IMG/VR virus record: IMGVR_UViG_3300046642_000155
Location: 1 to 34,442 of that record
Strand: one strand, 5' to 3'
DNA from: a virus
DNA length: 34,442 bases
Under the pieces are notes generated by a model. The model was not told the origin of the DNA. It made no database searches and worked only from the letters and a program-made list of their open reading frames with translations. How positions within the stretch are numbered: the first letter of the stretch is position 1; every line of letters starts with the position of its first letter. Shown here one piece after another: positions 23,303-30,454 of the stretch. Made by a program: the position numbers and the translations under genes.

Positions 23303-23367
23303 GTTACTTGGTAATCGCCCTGGTGGCGCTGGCCGTTGGCTTCGCGTTGGGGATGACTGCCCGATGA
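23299..23367 (+). CDS. Tiny membrane peptide, 22 residues
   Basis: ATG 23299 overlaps the previous stop (ATGA), and the stop overlaps the next start (ATGA). The product is MSYLVIALVALAVGFALGMT plus Ala-Arg, a single hydrophobic helix. The coupling on both sides and the clean membrane helix suggest that it is translated, although it is very short. Similar one-helix peptides are known in phage genomes; the function is unknown. Confidence 0.5.
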   Translation: MSYLVIALVALAVGFALGMTAR

Positions 23368-23786
23368 AGGTATGCCGACTATGCGGGCGGGGAAAGCCCG
23401 CTGAACAGTTCCTCGCTGGCAAGGCCCAGAAGCCGTCTTCGACGTGCAGCACCTGCCGCCGTAAGAAGCAACAGCAGCACATCAAGAGCTTCTATCGGAA
23501 CCTTCCGCCTGACGAGCGTCACAGGCTGACTCACAAGCGCCGTGCAGATGCCTACGGTGTTGAGCACCAGGCGTACAGCCGTACGGCCATCCTGGCTCGC
23601 TGGCGGCACATGTGCGCCTACTGCAACGGGGTGGCCACGCACCTAGACCATGTGCACCCGCTGAGCAAGGGCGGGGCGGACGCTGAACACAACATCGTTC
23701 CGGCATGCGCTCCGTGCAACCTGAGCAAGGGCGCTAAGACGCTGGCTGAGTGGGCGGAGACGTTCACATACGAGCCACCGTTCTAG
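23364..23786 (+). CDS. HNH endonuclease 1
   Basis: The 140-residue protein starts at ATG 23364 (ATGA overlap). An N-terminal zinc ribbon has Cys4, Cys7, Cys28 and Cys31 (CRLCG ... CSTCRRKK). The C-terminal HNH fold has CAYC, the HLDHVHPLSKGG box, HNIVPAC and APCNLSKG. This family cuts DNA and occurs as free-standing homing or packaging-related nucleases in phages. A shorter paralogue is at 29746. The stop is directly joined to a TCACCCGAT motif. Confidence 0.88.
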   Translation: MKVCRLCGRGKPAEQFLAGKAQKPSSTCSTCRRKKQQQHIKSFYRNLPPDERHRLTHKRRADAYGVEHQAYSRTAILARWRHMCAYCNGVATHLDHVHPLSKGGADAEHNIVPACAPCNLSKGAKTLAEWAETFTYEPPF

Positions 23787-23807
23787 GGGCCGGTCACCCG
23801 ATACACC
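23786..23807 (+). promoter_or_regulatory. TCACCCGAT motif copy 4, upstream of primase
   Basis: GGGGCCGGTCACCCGATACA plus CC. It is identical over 22 bp to the copy at 30005 and shares its first base with the last base of the HNH stop. It ends 28 nt before the primase ATG. No other promoter is visible for the primase gene. Confidence 0.65.
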
Positions 23808-23835
23808 TTCAGCGAACCCCGAGAAAGGGCAGAAA

Positions 23836-26280
23836 ATGCAGTTCGTAGAGTTCCTCGCACGGTTCGCTGAGGTGACGGAGCAAGAGGACGGGGGTTACCT
23901 CGCAGTGTGTCCGGCGCACAGTGACTCCCGTCCTAGCCTGCGTATTTGGCGGGGTGATGACTACAAGGTTCGGCTCACCTGCCGCGCAGGCTGTGACACC
24001 AACCTGGTCCGCGTTGCCGCTGGTCTTCAGTGGGCCGATCTGTTCGGCGTTGAGGGCGATGGCGCCACGGTTCCGAAAGAGCGCCCTGCCATGGTTGGCA
24101 TAGCGCACATCGCTGGCCTTCAGAGCTTCGTTGACATTGCTGGCCAGCATCTACGGGGCAGCGTGACAGCCAATGCCGATCGCGCTGTGAAGTACGCCGC
24201 TGACAGGTTCGGGCTCACTCCGTCCATGTTCGAAGATCTTGAGCTTGGACTCAGCGACGACGAGACAGGCGCCACCTTCCCTTACCTGAGCCGCGCGTTC
24301 CTGGCGTTCCCGCGCCTGACTGTCCCCCTGTGTGACTTTGACGGCACGGTGCGCGGTTTGCAGGGGCGTGACATCAGCGGCGAGTGTCCGGGGCGCTGGG
24401 TATCGCTGAGCAACCCGCAGGGCCACCGCTGGGCCCCGTACGGCGTGTTTCGCGGGCAGGGTGGCTATGGGGTCACGCTCATCACTGAGGGGCCGGGAGA
24501 CGGGCTCACAGCGGTTGCCGTTGGCTACGACGTGGTCATGGTCCGGGGCGCTGCCCTGGTGTCCTCCCCTGAGTTGCTGGCCGAGATTGCCGAAGGTGTG
24601 CGCGGCACACAGGTAATCGCCTGCGGTGACAAGGACAAGTCGGGGCAGGACTTCAACCAGAAGTTGGCCGATGGACTCAAGGCCCATGGCATCGACGTTT
24701 ACGCGCTGGCGCTTCCCGCTAGCCTGCCCAGCAAGGGTGACCTTACTGACTGGCGCGCGCTGGACCCTGCCGCCTTCGCGGGAGCGCTGCACAGCGCCGT
24801 CAAGGCTGCTCGCCCCGTTGCTAAGCCTGAAGAGGCACGGCGCGAGGCAGTCAGTGTTGAGCTGAACGAAGCTACCGGCGCCGACACAGTCAGCCGTGAC
24901 CAGGGCGCCGAAGCCGGGCGCATCCTGGCGAGCCTGATTGAGCGCTACGGCGAGTCTGACGCCATGAACGCTCACGCGCTGGTGGCATGGACCGACGGAC
25001 GTATCAAGTACGCGCCTGGTCTTGGCTTCTACGTGTGGAACGGCCGAACGTGGGAGCGCTCGGAAGTGAAGGTGCGTCAGGAGATACACCGCATGGGCGC
25101 TGCCCTGGTGCTCGCTGGCAAGCTTGCTGAGTCCAAGGGTTTCACCATGACCACGCGGATTGATGCGCTGATGACTGAGCTTCGCAGCGTGCCCAGCGTG
25201 TACGTGGCGCCGCAGGACTTTGACGACCGACCGGAACTGTTGAGTTTCCGGAATGGCACCGTTGAGCTGCGCACGGGTCGCCTGCGTCCGCATGCGAAGC
25301 AAGACATGCTGACGTACTGCTTGGCGCTGGACTACGACGAGCACGCGCAGTGTCCGCGCTGGGAAACGTTCTTGCGGGAGATCATGCCTGGCATGCCTGA
25401 GATGCCTGCCTATCTGCAACGCCTCATTGGCTACGGCGCAACCGGGTCCACAGATGAGCAGTGCTTCGCTGTGTTGTGGGGCAAGGGCGCCAACGGTAAA
25501 TCTGTCCTTACGGAGACGCTGGCAAGCGTGTTCGGCAACATAACGAAAACGACCCCCTTTGCAACCTTCGAAGAAAAGCAGTCCGGCGGCATTCCGAACG
25601 ATATTGCTGCGTTGCGGGGTGCGCGCCTGGTCATGGCTTCTGAGGGCGAGTCGGGCAAGCCGATGAGCGAAGCGGTGCTGAAGCGGGTCACCGGAAAGGA
25701 CATGGTCAGCGCACGATTCCTCCGTCAGGAATTCTTCGAGTTCCGGCCATCCTTCCTGCTGATGCTGGCGACCAACCACAAGCCGAAGTTTCGCGGGCAG
25801 GATGACGGGCTGTGGCGCCGAGTCAAGATGATTCCTTTCAAGCGCTTCTTTGCGCCCCATGAGCGGGATTACGACCTTGACAGCAAGCTTCGCGCGGAGG
25901 CGCAGGGTATTGCGGCGTGGGCGGTGCGGGGCGCTGTCGAGTGGTTCGCCAACGGCTTGCAGGACCCTGCCGTCATCACAGCAGCGAGCCGGGAGTATCG
26001 CGAGACGTCCGATGCGCTGGTTGGGTTCTTCCCTGGGGTGTACGAGCGTGACGAAGCTAGCTCAATCCCTGGGGCGGACGCGTACAACGCCTACCGCGAG
26101 TGGTGCGAGGCTGAGGGACTCCCGTCCAAAGAGATCTGGACCCGTCGCAGCTTCTATGACGCGATGGAAGAGCGGCAGGTGAGCCGTAAGAAGACCAACA
26201 AGGGGATCACTCTGGTTGGCATCCGGACCGCTCACCCGATACAGGCAAAGCAGGGTCCGGGCATCTTCGCCCAGGACTGA
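23836..26280 (+). CDS. Primase-helicase
   Basis: The 814-residue protein joins three activities. Residues 20-60 form a CHC2-like zinc finger (Cys25, His28, Cys49, Cys53). Residues 213-282 are a TOPRIM-like domain: ITEGPGDGLTA with Glu218, and ACGDKDKSG with Asp265 and Asp267. Residues about 420-780 are D5-type helicase: a D5_N part with PELLSFRNGTVELRTGRLRP, the Walker A box GKGANGKS (549-556), MASEGESGKPMSEAVLKRVT, and the ATNHKPKF motif of SF3 helicases. It probably primes and unwinds DNA at the replication fork, as in phiC31-type phages. Start ATG 23836 is behind GAGAAAGGG. Confidence 0.92.
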   Translation: MQFVEFLARFAEVTEQEDGGYLAVCPAHSDSRPSLRIWRGDDYKVRLTCRAGCDTNLVRVAAGLQWADLFGVEGDGATVPKERPAMVGIAHIAGLQSFVDIAGQHLRGSVTANADRAVKYAADRFGLTPSMFEDLELGLSDDETGATFPYLSRAFLAFPRLTVPLCDFDGTVRGLQGRDISGECPGRWVSLSNPQGHRWAPYGVFRGQGGYGVTLITEGPGDGLTAVAVGYDVVMVRGAALVSSPELLAEIAEGVRGTQVIACGDKDKSGQDFNQKLADGLKAHGIDVYALALPASLPSKGDLTDWRALDPAAFAGALHSAVKAARPVAKPEEARREAVSVELNEATGADTVSRDQGAEAGRILASLIERYGESDAMNAHALVAWTDGRIKYAPGLGFYVWNGRTWERSEVKVRQEIHRMGAALVLAGKLAESKGFTMTTRIDALMTELRSVPSVYVAPQDFDDRPELLSFRNGTVELRTGRLRPHAKQDMLTYCLALDYDEHAQCPRWETFLREIMPGMPEMPAYLQRLIGYGATGSTDEQCFAVLWGKGANGKSVLTETLASVFGNITKTTPFATFEEKQSGGIPNDIAALRGARLVMASEGESGKPMSEAVLKRVTGKDMVSARFLRQEFFEFRPSFLLMLATNHKPKFRGQDDGLWRRVKMIPFKRFFAPHERDYDLDSKLRAEAQGIAAWAVRGAVEWFANGLQDPAVITAASREYRETSDALVGFFPGVYERDEASSIPGADAYNAYREWCEAEGLPSKEIWTRRSFYDAMEERQVSRKKTNKGITLVGIRTAHPIQAKQGPGIFAQD
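26224..26245 (+). promoter_or_regulatory. TCACCCGAT motif copy 5, inside primase 3' end
   Basis: A weaker copy (CGGACCGCTCACCCGATACA plus GG) lies inside the coding region, 110 nt upstream of the DNA polymerase start. Its core matches fully, and it could supply an extra start point for the polymerase transcript. Confidence 0.45.
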
Positions 26281-26296
26281 CACAAAGAACGTTCGA

Positions 26297-26330
26297 AGGG
26301 GTCACCTACGGATATCCGTACGTGGCCCCT
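26297..26330 (+). repeat. Palindromic repeat copy 8 in a hairpin
   Basis: The 22-bp unit is 26303-26324 with the perfect core TACGGATATCCGTA. AAGGGGT and GGCCCCTT extend the dyad as in the late-region copies, and TTT follows, so it could also serve as a terminator of the primase transcript. Confidence 0.75.
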
Positions 26331-26355
26331 TTGCGCTGTGCAGAGAGGCTACGCA

Positions 26356-28212
26356 GTGAAGGTCTACCCGTACGAGATTGCTGGCGAGCTGGTTACCGTC
26401 AAGGTTCCCGAGACGCGCGAGGATCTAAGCGAGTTCCAAGAGTGGTTTATGCGCGCCAACGCTGCGGGACCCATCGCGCTGGACACTGAAACCACGGGCC
26501 TTGACATCTACTCCCCCGGATATCGCCTGCGCACGGTTCAGTTCGGCGATCGGCGCACAGCGTGGGTCATCCTGTACGAGCTGGGTGGGCCCTTCGTGAC
26601 TGCTGCGCTGGGGGCCCTGCGTCGCGGGAACCGCTTCCAGATTCACAACGCGCCCTTTGATTGGGCGGTCATTGACCGACATGCAGGCGTCAGCATTGAG
26701 TCACTCGCCCCGCGCACTATCGACACCAGGCTGAAAGCCGGTCTGGTTGACCCGCGCCAGCCGCAGGAAGGTGGGCGAGGAACGGCCCTGAAGCCTCTCA
26801 GCGCGTACTACGTCGACCCCTCAGCGCCGGACACACAGGGAGACCTGACGGCAGTCTTCCGCTCGCTGAAACTGACCAAGGCAACGGGCTGGGCCGGTAT
26901 TCCGCTGGACCACCCCACTTACCTTCTGTACGCGGGTCTCGATGTGCTGCTCACGGCTCGCCTTGACATCGAGTTGGACCGTGAACTTGCAGCGCTCGAC
27001 GTCCGTCCGCGCCTGGTCCAGTACGAGCACGAGATAGCGCGTATCTGCGCCGTCATGCAGCGCAAGGGCATGGTGCTTGATGTCGAGTACACGCGCACCC
27101 TTGACGAGTCGCTACAGGCGGAGGCAGCAGAGTTCGAGTTGCGGGCCCAGCGCTACGGCGTGACCAACGTCAACGCGCCTGCACAGCTTCGCGAGGCACT
27201 CGCCGGTATGGGTGAAGAGTGGGGCGCTGACGAGATCACAGCAACCGGTGCGCTCAAGGTCGATAAGGCCGTGTTGCATCGCTTCGCTGATCTTGACTTC
27301 CAGACCGGTAAGCGACTCAATGCACGCACACCTAACCCGCTGGCCGAAGCCATCATTCGCAGCAAGCGGGCCGGTAAGTGGCGCAGCGCGTACACGCAAA
27401 CGTTTCTCGACACCATGGACGCCGATGGCAGGGTGCATGCCTTCGTAAACAGCATGCAGGCTCGCACGGGTCGCATGTCCATCACTCGTCCGGCGCTGCA
27501 AACCCTGCCTTCCGGTGACGCCATGATCCGGCGCGCACTGCTCGCTGAGGAAGGGCATGTGATCGTCTCCACTGACTTCGCTGCCGTTGAGCTTCGAGTG
27601 TTGGCAGCGCTGGGGGATGTCAAGAACATGAAGCGTGCCATCACTGCTGGCGAGGATCTGCACTCGTTCACGGCGCGCATGGTGTTTGGCGAAGACTTCA
27701 CGCCGAAGCATCGCAAGATCTCTAAGGGGATTGCCTTTGGCAAGGTCTATGGGGGTGGCGCTGCCACGATCAGCCGACAGACCGGCGCTCCGATTGAGGA
27801 TGTGCGCCGAGCCATGGCCGCGTATGACCGTGTGTACCCCGAGATCAGGCGCATGTCGAATGCCTGGCAGCGCGAGGCATACGAGACAGGCATGGTGCAC
27901 GTGTCCGTCACTGGGCGCAGGCTTCCGCTGGACCGGGACCGTACTTACGCCGTCGTGAACTACGGGGTGCAGAGCGCAGCGCGTGACTGCCTGGGACAGA
28001 GCCTGATCAACCTTGAAGAGGCTGGACTCTTGGAGTACATGCGCCTGCCGATTCATGACGAAGTGCTGTGCTCCGTGCCTGAGGCGGAAGCCAGCGACTA
28101 CGCGCGCGAGATTGAGCGCTGCATGACGTTCGACCTGTACGGGGTGCCGATCGAAGCTGAGGCGGAGATAGGGAAGCGCTCTTGGGGGTCGCTGTACGGA
28201 GCTGACATCTAG
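26356..28212 (+). CDS. DNA polymerase, family A with 3'-5' exonuclease domain
   Basis: The chosen start GTG 26356 has AGAGAGG 8 nt ahead; an in-frame GTG at 26338 has no site. The 618-residue protein has the proofreading motif LDTETTGLD (Asp43, Glu45), then NRFQIHNAPFDWAVIDRH and the YAGLDVLLTARLDIELDREL block. The polymerase part contains motif A (STDFAAVELRVLA, Asp407), motif B (HRKISKGIAFGKVYGGGAA) and motif C (IHDEV, Asp568/Glu569). It is a compact polymerase I-type enzyme of phages. It should be the main phage replicase with the primase-helicase just upstream. Confidence 0.93.
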   Translation: MKVYPYEIAGELVTVKVPETREDLSEFQEWFMRANAAGPIALDTETTGLDIYSPGYRLRTVQFGDRRTAWVILYELGGPFVTAALGALRRGNRFQIHNAPFDWAVIDRHAGVSIESLAPRTIDTRLKAGLVDPRQPQEGGRGTALKPLSAYYVDPSAPDTQGDLTAVFRSLKLTKATGWAGIPLDHPTYLLYAGLDVLLTARLDIELDRELAALDVRPRLVQYEHEIARICAVMQRKGMVLDVEYTRTLDESLQAEAAEFELRAQRYGVTNVNAPAQLREALAGMGEEWGADEITATGALKVDKAVLHRFADLDFQTGKRLNARTPNPLAEAIIRSKRAGKWRSAYTQTFLDTMDADGRVHAFVNSMQARTGRMSITRPALQTLPSGDAMIRRALLAEEGHVIVSTDFAAVELRVLAALGDVKNMKRAITAGEDLHSFTARMVFGEDFTPKHRKISKGIAFGKVYGGGAATISRQTGAPIEDVRRAMAAYDRVYPEIRRMSNAWQREAYETGMVHVSVTGRRLPLDRDRTYAVVNYGVQSAARDCLGQSLINLEEAGLLEYMRLPIHDEVLCSVPEAEASDYAREIERCMTFDLYGVPIEAEAEIGKRSWGSLYGADI

Positions 28213-28239
28213 TCACTACTCCGCTGAGTGAGATACGGG

Positions 28240-28261
28240 CACCTACACATCACCGTAGGTG
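28240..28261 (+). repeat. Diverged palindromic repeat copy 9
   Basis: Outer arms CACCTAC and GTAGGTG form a perfect 7-bp inverted pair at the normal 22-bp span, but the centre (ACATCACC) no longer matches the family core. Confidence 0.55.
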
Positions 28262-28430
28262 TCCGTGTCCTACCCGTGACCTGATGTTCACCTTGGAAGA
28301 TCACTCCTTAGATTCGAAACGCCTGGCATATGCCAGAGCGGGCCGCCCGAATGAATCGAAGGGCGGATGTGCGGTTACGCCTTCGAATCCCATACAACGA
28401 TGCCCGCTAGTAGCTGGTCTAACTGGTCAT

Positions 28431-28475
28431 CACCTACGGAGACGCGTTGACCACCTACGGAAAAACGCGTTTAGT
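28431..28475 (+). promoter_or_regulatory. Promoter candidate with tandem half-operators
   Basis: TTGACC (28447-28452) and TTTAGT (28470-28475) are spaced by 17 bp. CACCTACGGA occurs twice as a direct repeat, before the -35 and inside the spacer, so binding of one half-site protein would cover the promoter. The sigma-like gene starts about 175 nt downstream. Confidence 0.5.
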
Positions 28476-28605
28476 TCACACCGCAACGACGAGCGATCCG
28501 GCCGGACGCTCGAAGTCGCAGACACCCCGCCCACAAGGGGGTCAGTCTGCTGATTCGCGCTGCCCAGACCCGCTCTGACCTGCGCTTTTCCGGCCGATTC
28601 CCCTT

Positions 28606-28627
28606 GGGGCCCTTCACCCGATCCACA
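28606..28627 (+). promoter_or_regulatory. TCACCCGAT motif copy 6, upstream of sigma-like gene
   Basis: GGGGCCCTTCACCCGATCCA plus CA. It ends 25 nt ahead of GTG 28653, which has a perfect AGGAGG site. GATCC/GGATC inside and after it can form a small hairpin. Confidence 0.6.
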
Positions 28628-28652
28628 TGGATCGAACCCCAGGAGGAACCCC

Positions 28653-29753
28653 GTGCTCACTGTTCAGACCATCCTTGCTGCGCAGGCCAACGACACCGAC
28701 GCTGTTCGCGAGGTTTGCAGCGCGACCGAAGCCACCATCAACCGTCTCGCTGGCAAGGCCGCTCAGCGCATGGGGCAGGGCCAGTACAGCCACTACCGGG
28801 ACGAGTTTGCCCAGGTTGGTCGACTCGCCATGTGGGAGTGCCTGAGCCGCTTCAACGGTGACAACGAAGCTGAGTTCTTCGGGTACCTGATCAAGACTGT
28901 TGAGTCCGCCCTGTACGACGCTGTGCGCAGCGAGAAGAACGGCGGGGCGGGCATAGACAAGGACGCCGTTTGGATTTACTCGCAGATGATCGTCAAGGCC
29001 GATGGTGACCCGTTCAAGGCTGCGAAGCTTGCGCAGACTGAGCCGAAGGCTGGTGACCGACTCAGCGCGGACCGGGCGCACGCTGCGCGGCTGGCGTACC
29101 ACGGTGCCGTGTCGCTGGACGCTCCCACTGGCGACGATGACGCGACGCTTGCTGACTCGCTGGCTGCTCCGCAGAGTGAGACCCCGGACGCCATACACCC
29201 CAAGGTGGGCGCTGGTGCCGCTCTGGAAGCCCTGTCAGTGCTTCAGCGGTACTCGTCGGCGTACCAGGTGCTGAACGCCCTTCCTAGGGCCGCTGAGGAC
29301 GTTGACGCCATCGAAGACGCTGTGACGCTTCCCCGCGAGGCTTCCGAGCGCCGGTATGTGCTCGACGCCTGCGCCATCCTGCGTAGCTACGTGTCGACTG
29401 CCCAGGATGGTGACCTTGCCGAAGAGCTGCGGAACGAGTCCGACGAGCGAAGCGACGAGCGGGCCGAGAAGCACGCGAAGGTGAACGCTGCCGTTGACTC
29501 GATCGCTGGTCTTCGCGGGGATGTGCTGCGCTACAGCTTCGGCCTGGGTGGCTTCCAGTGCTACGGGCACGGCAACGATGGCGATGCGGCCGGACTCGCT
29601 GAGCACCTGGGCAAGACTCAGGTTCAGATCACTGACTCTCGCCGTAAGGCGTACGCGTCCTTCGCGAAGAACTATGCGGCGATGCACAGCGCGGAGCGTG
29701 CCGCAGACCTCATGGCCGGTTTCGCTGCGACTCGTCGTGTGAAGCGTGCCTAA
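28653..29753 (+). CDS. Sigma-70-like RNA polymerase factor
   Basis: The 366-residue protein starts at GTG 28653 behind AGGAGG (28641-28646). Residues about 45-95 match sigma region 2: YRDEFAQVGRLAMWECLSRF, then EFFGYLIKTVESALYDAVRS. Residues about 285-345 match region 4 with a helix-turn-helix shape: LRGDVLRYSFGLGGF, AAGLAEHLGKTQVQITDSRR. The middle is an acidic, less conserved linker. It could direct host RNA polymerase to phage promoters. An unusual point is the long linker between the two regions. Family assignment is by pattern, and its promoters are unknown. Confidence 0.7.
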   Translation: MLTVQTILAAQANDTDAVREVCSATEATINRLAGKAAQRMGQGQYSHYRDEFAQVGRLAMWECLSRFNGDNEAEFFGYLIKTVESALYDAVRSEKNGGAGIDKDAVWIYSQMIVKADGDPFKAAKLAQTEPKAGDRLSADRAHAARLAYHGAVSLDAPTGDDDATLADSLAAPQSETPDAIHPKVGAGAALEALSVLQRYSSAYQVLNALPRAAEDVDAIEDAVTLPREASERRYVLDACAILRSYVSTAQDGDLAEELRNESDERSDERAEKHAKVNAAVDSIAGLRGDVLRYSFGLGGFQCYGHGNDGDAAGLAEHLGKTQVQITDSRRKAYASFAKNYAAMHSAERAADLMAGFAATRRVKRA

Positions 29754-30030
29754 GTTGGCCCCCCGTATGGCTGCTCTGTACATGGCCTCTCGTCGCCAGC
29801 GCAGAGCAGCCCCATACAGGCGCGCGGAGGTGTTCGCCCGATGGGGCCATGCCTGCTGCTACTGCGACGCGCCTGCCCAGCACCTAGACCACGTCCAGCC
29901 GCTTTCACGTAAGGGCCGTGACGTCCCTTCCAACGTGGTCCCTGCCTGCGCTGACTGCAATCTCGATAAGGCCGCTCTGACGCTGGCCGAGTGGGCGCAG
30001 ACATGGGGCCGGTCACCCGATACACCCTGA
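29746..30030 (+). CDS. HNH endonuclease 2
   Basis: The 94-residue protein is a short paralogue of HNH nuclease 1: CCYCDAPAQHLDHVQPLSRK, NVVPACADCNLDKAALTLAE and then W-A-x-T-W. It lacks the N-terminal zinc ribbon and keeps a basic lead (MASRRQRRAAPYRRAEVF). Start is uncertain: GTG 29746 overlaps the sigma-like gene, while ATG 29767 and 29782 are alternatives. Its last codons (GRSPDTP) are written in the TCACCCGAT motif itself. Confidence 0.82.
   Translation: MPKLAPRMAALYMASRRQRRAAPYRRAEVFARWGHACCYCDAPAQHLDHVQPLSRKGRDVPSNVVPACADCNLDKAALTLAEWAQTWGRSPDTP
30005..30026 (+). promoter_or_regulatory. TCACCCGAT motif copy 7, at the end of HNH gene 2
   Basis: GGGGCCGGTCACCCGATACA plus CC, identical over 22 bp to copy 4. 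It overlaps the 3' end of the HNH 2 coding region and ends 32 nt before ATG 30059. Confidence 0.65.
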
Positions 30031-30058
30031 GCACAGAACGAGAAACGGAGAGAATCTC

Positions 30059-30223
30059 ATGACTTACAACCTGCGCAACGGTTACAGCGTGGTCACTCGC
30101 AAGGTCGACACGGGAACCGAATTCGAGACGCGTAACCGCAAGGGCGAGACGATTTCCTCGGTCATCCTGGGGTTCGTAGAAGCGCGTGAGCTGGTGCTGA
30201 ATCTCGCTAAGGGCGTTATCTGA
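30059..30223 (+). CDS. Small basic/strand-rich protein, 54 residues
   Basis: ATG 30059 follows ACGGAGAGAATC, a fair site. The product is MTYNLRNGYSVVTRKVDTGT and EFETRNRKGETISSVILGFV followed by a helix EARELVLNLAKGVI. Not recognised. Its stop overlaps the next start (TGATG), so they are coupled. Confidence 0.65.
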   Translation: MTYNLRNGYSVVTRKVDTGTEFETRNRKGETISSVILGFVEARELVLNLAKGVI

Positions 30224-30396
30224 TGGCACGCGTAGACGCTGCGATCAACGACCCCACCCCTACTGGTGGTGTAGCTGACAGGGCTGATGTGTATCGGGTG
30301 GCTACGGCGCTGATACGGCAGGCGGGATTGGTCAGCGACGCTACGCCGGAAGACCTGCTGATGTTGGCCCAGTTCCTCGCTGGCGACGATTTCTGA
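30223..30396 (+). CDS. Small acidic helical protein, 57 residues
   Basis: ATG 30223 overlaps the previous stop. The product is MARVDAAINDPTPTGGVADR, then ADVYRVATALIRQAGLVSDA and TPEDLLMLAQFLAGDDF. It is helical with an acidic end. Not recognised. The palindromic repeat copy 10 follows within 10 bp. Confidence 0.65.
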   Translation: MARVDAAINDPTPTGGVADRADVYRVATALIRQAGLVSDATPEDLLMLAQFLAGDDF

Positions 30397-30401
30397 GAGG
30401 G

Positions 30402-30433
30402 GGGTCACCTACGGATTTCCGTATGTGACCCCT
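30402..30433 (+). repeat. Palindromic repeat copy 10 in a hairpin
   Basis: The 22-bp unit is 30406-30427 (core TACGGATTTCCGTA, right arm ATGTG). GGGGT and ACCCC complete the dyad, so RNA could fold into an almost perfect stem. It lies between the small acidic gene and the winged-helix candidate. Confidence 0.75.
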
Positions 30434-30454
30434 CATTCATTGGATGGAGAGAAC

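Larger units (their letters stand above)
28213..28605 (+). other. Non-coding region with operator variants, hairpins and a promoter
   Basis: No believable gene is present. It holds a diverged palindrome (28240-28261), an 8-bp inverted pair GATTCGAA (28311-28318) / TTCGAATC (28382-28389), a perfect CTGGCATATGCCAG palindrome (28323-28336), a CCGCCC/GGGCGG hairpin (28343-28366), and AGCGGGC (28337-28343) pairing with GCCCGCT (28402-28408) exactly 72 nt end to end. Two tandem half-operators (28431-28440, 28452-28461), each followed by ACGCGTT, come next. It may be a structured RNA, an origin or a complex control region. Confidence 0.45.

Noticed and set aside
24151-25860. 569-residue minus-strand ORF opposite primase-helicase
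   Set aside because: The plus strand encodes clear primase and helicase motifs here; the reverse frame is open only because of codon bias at high GC.
28337-28409. Possible tRNA gene (7-bp AGCGGGC/GCCCGCT arms with TTCGAAT inside)
   Set aside because: The arms are 72 nt end to end and TTCGAAT looks like a T-loop, but it lies too far from the 3' arm, its flanks do not pair, and no D-arm or anticodon stem fits. Kept only as a structured region.
28284-28553. 89-residue ORF between polymerase and sigma-like genes
   Set aside because: The sequence runs through inverted repeats and promoter elements, has no ribosome-binding site, and its composition is not protein-like.
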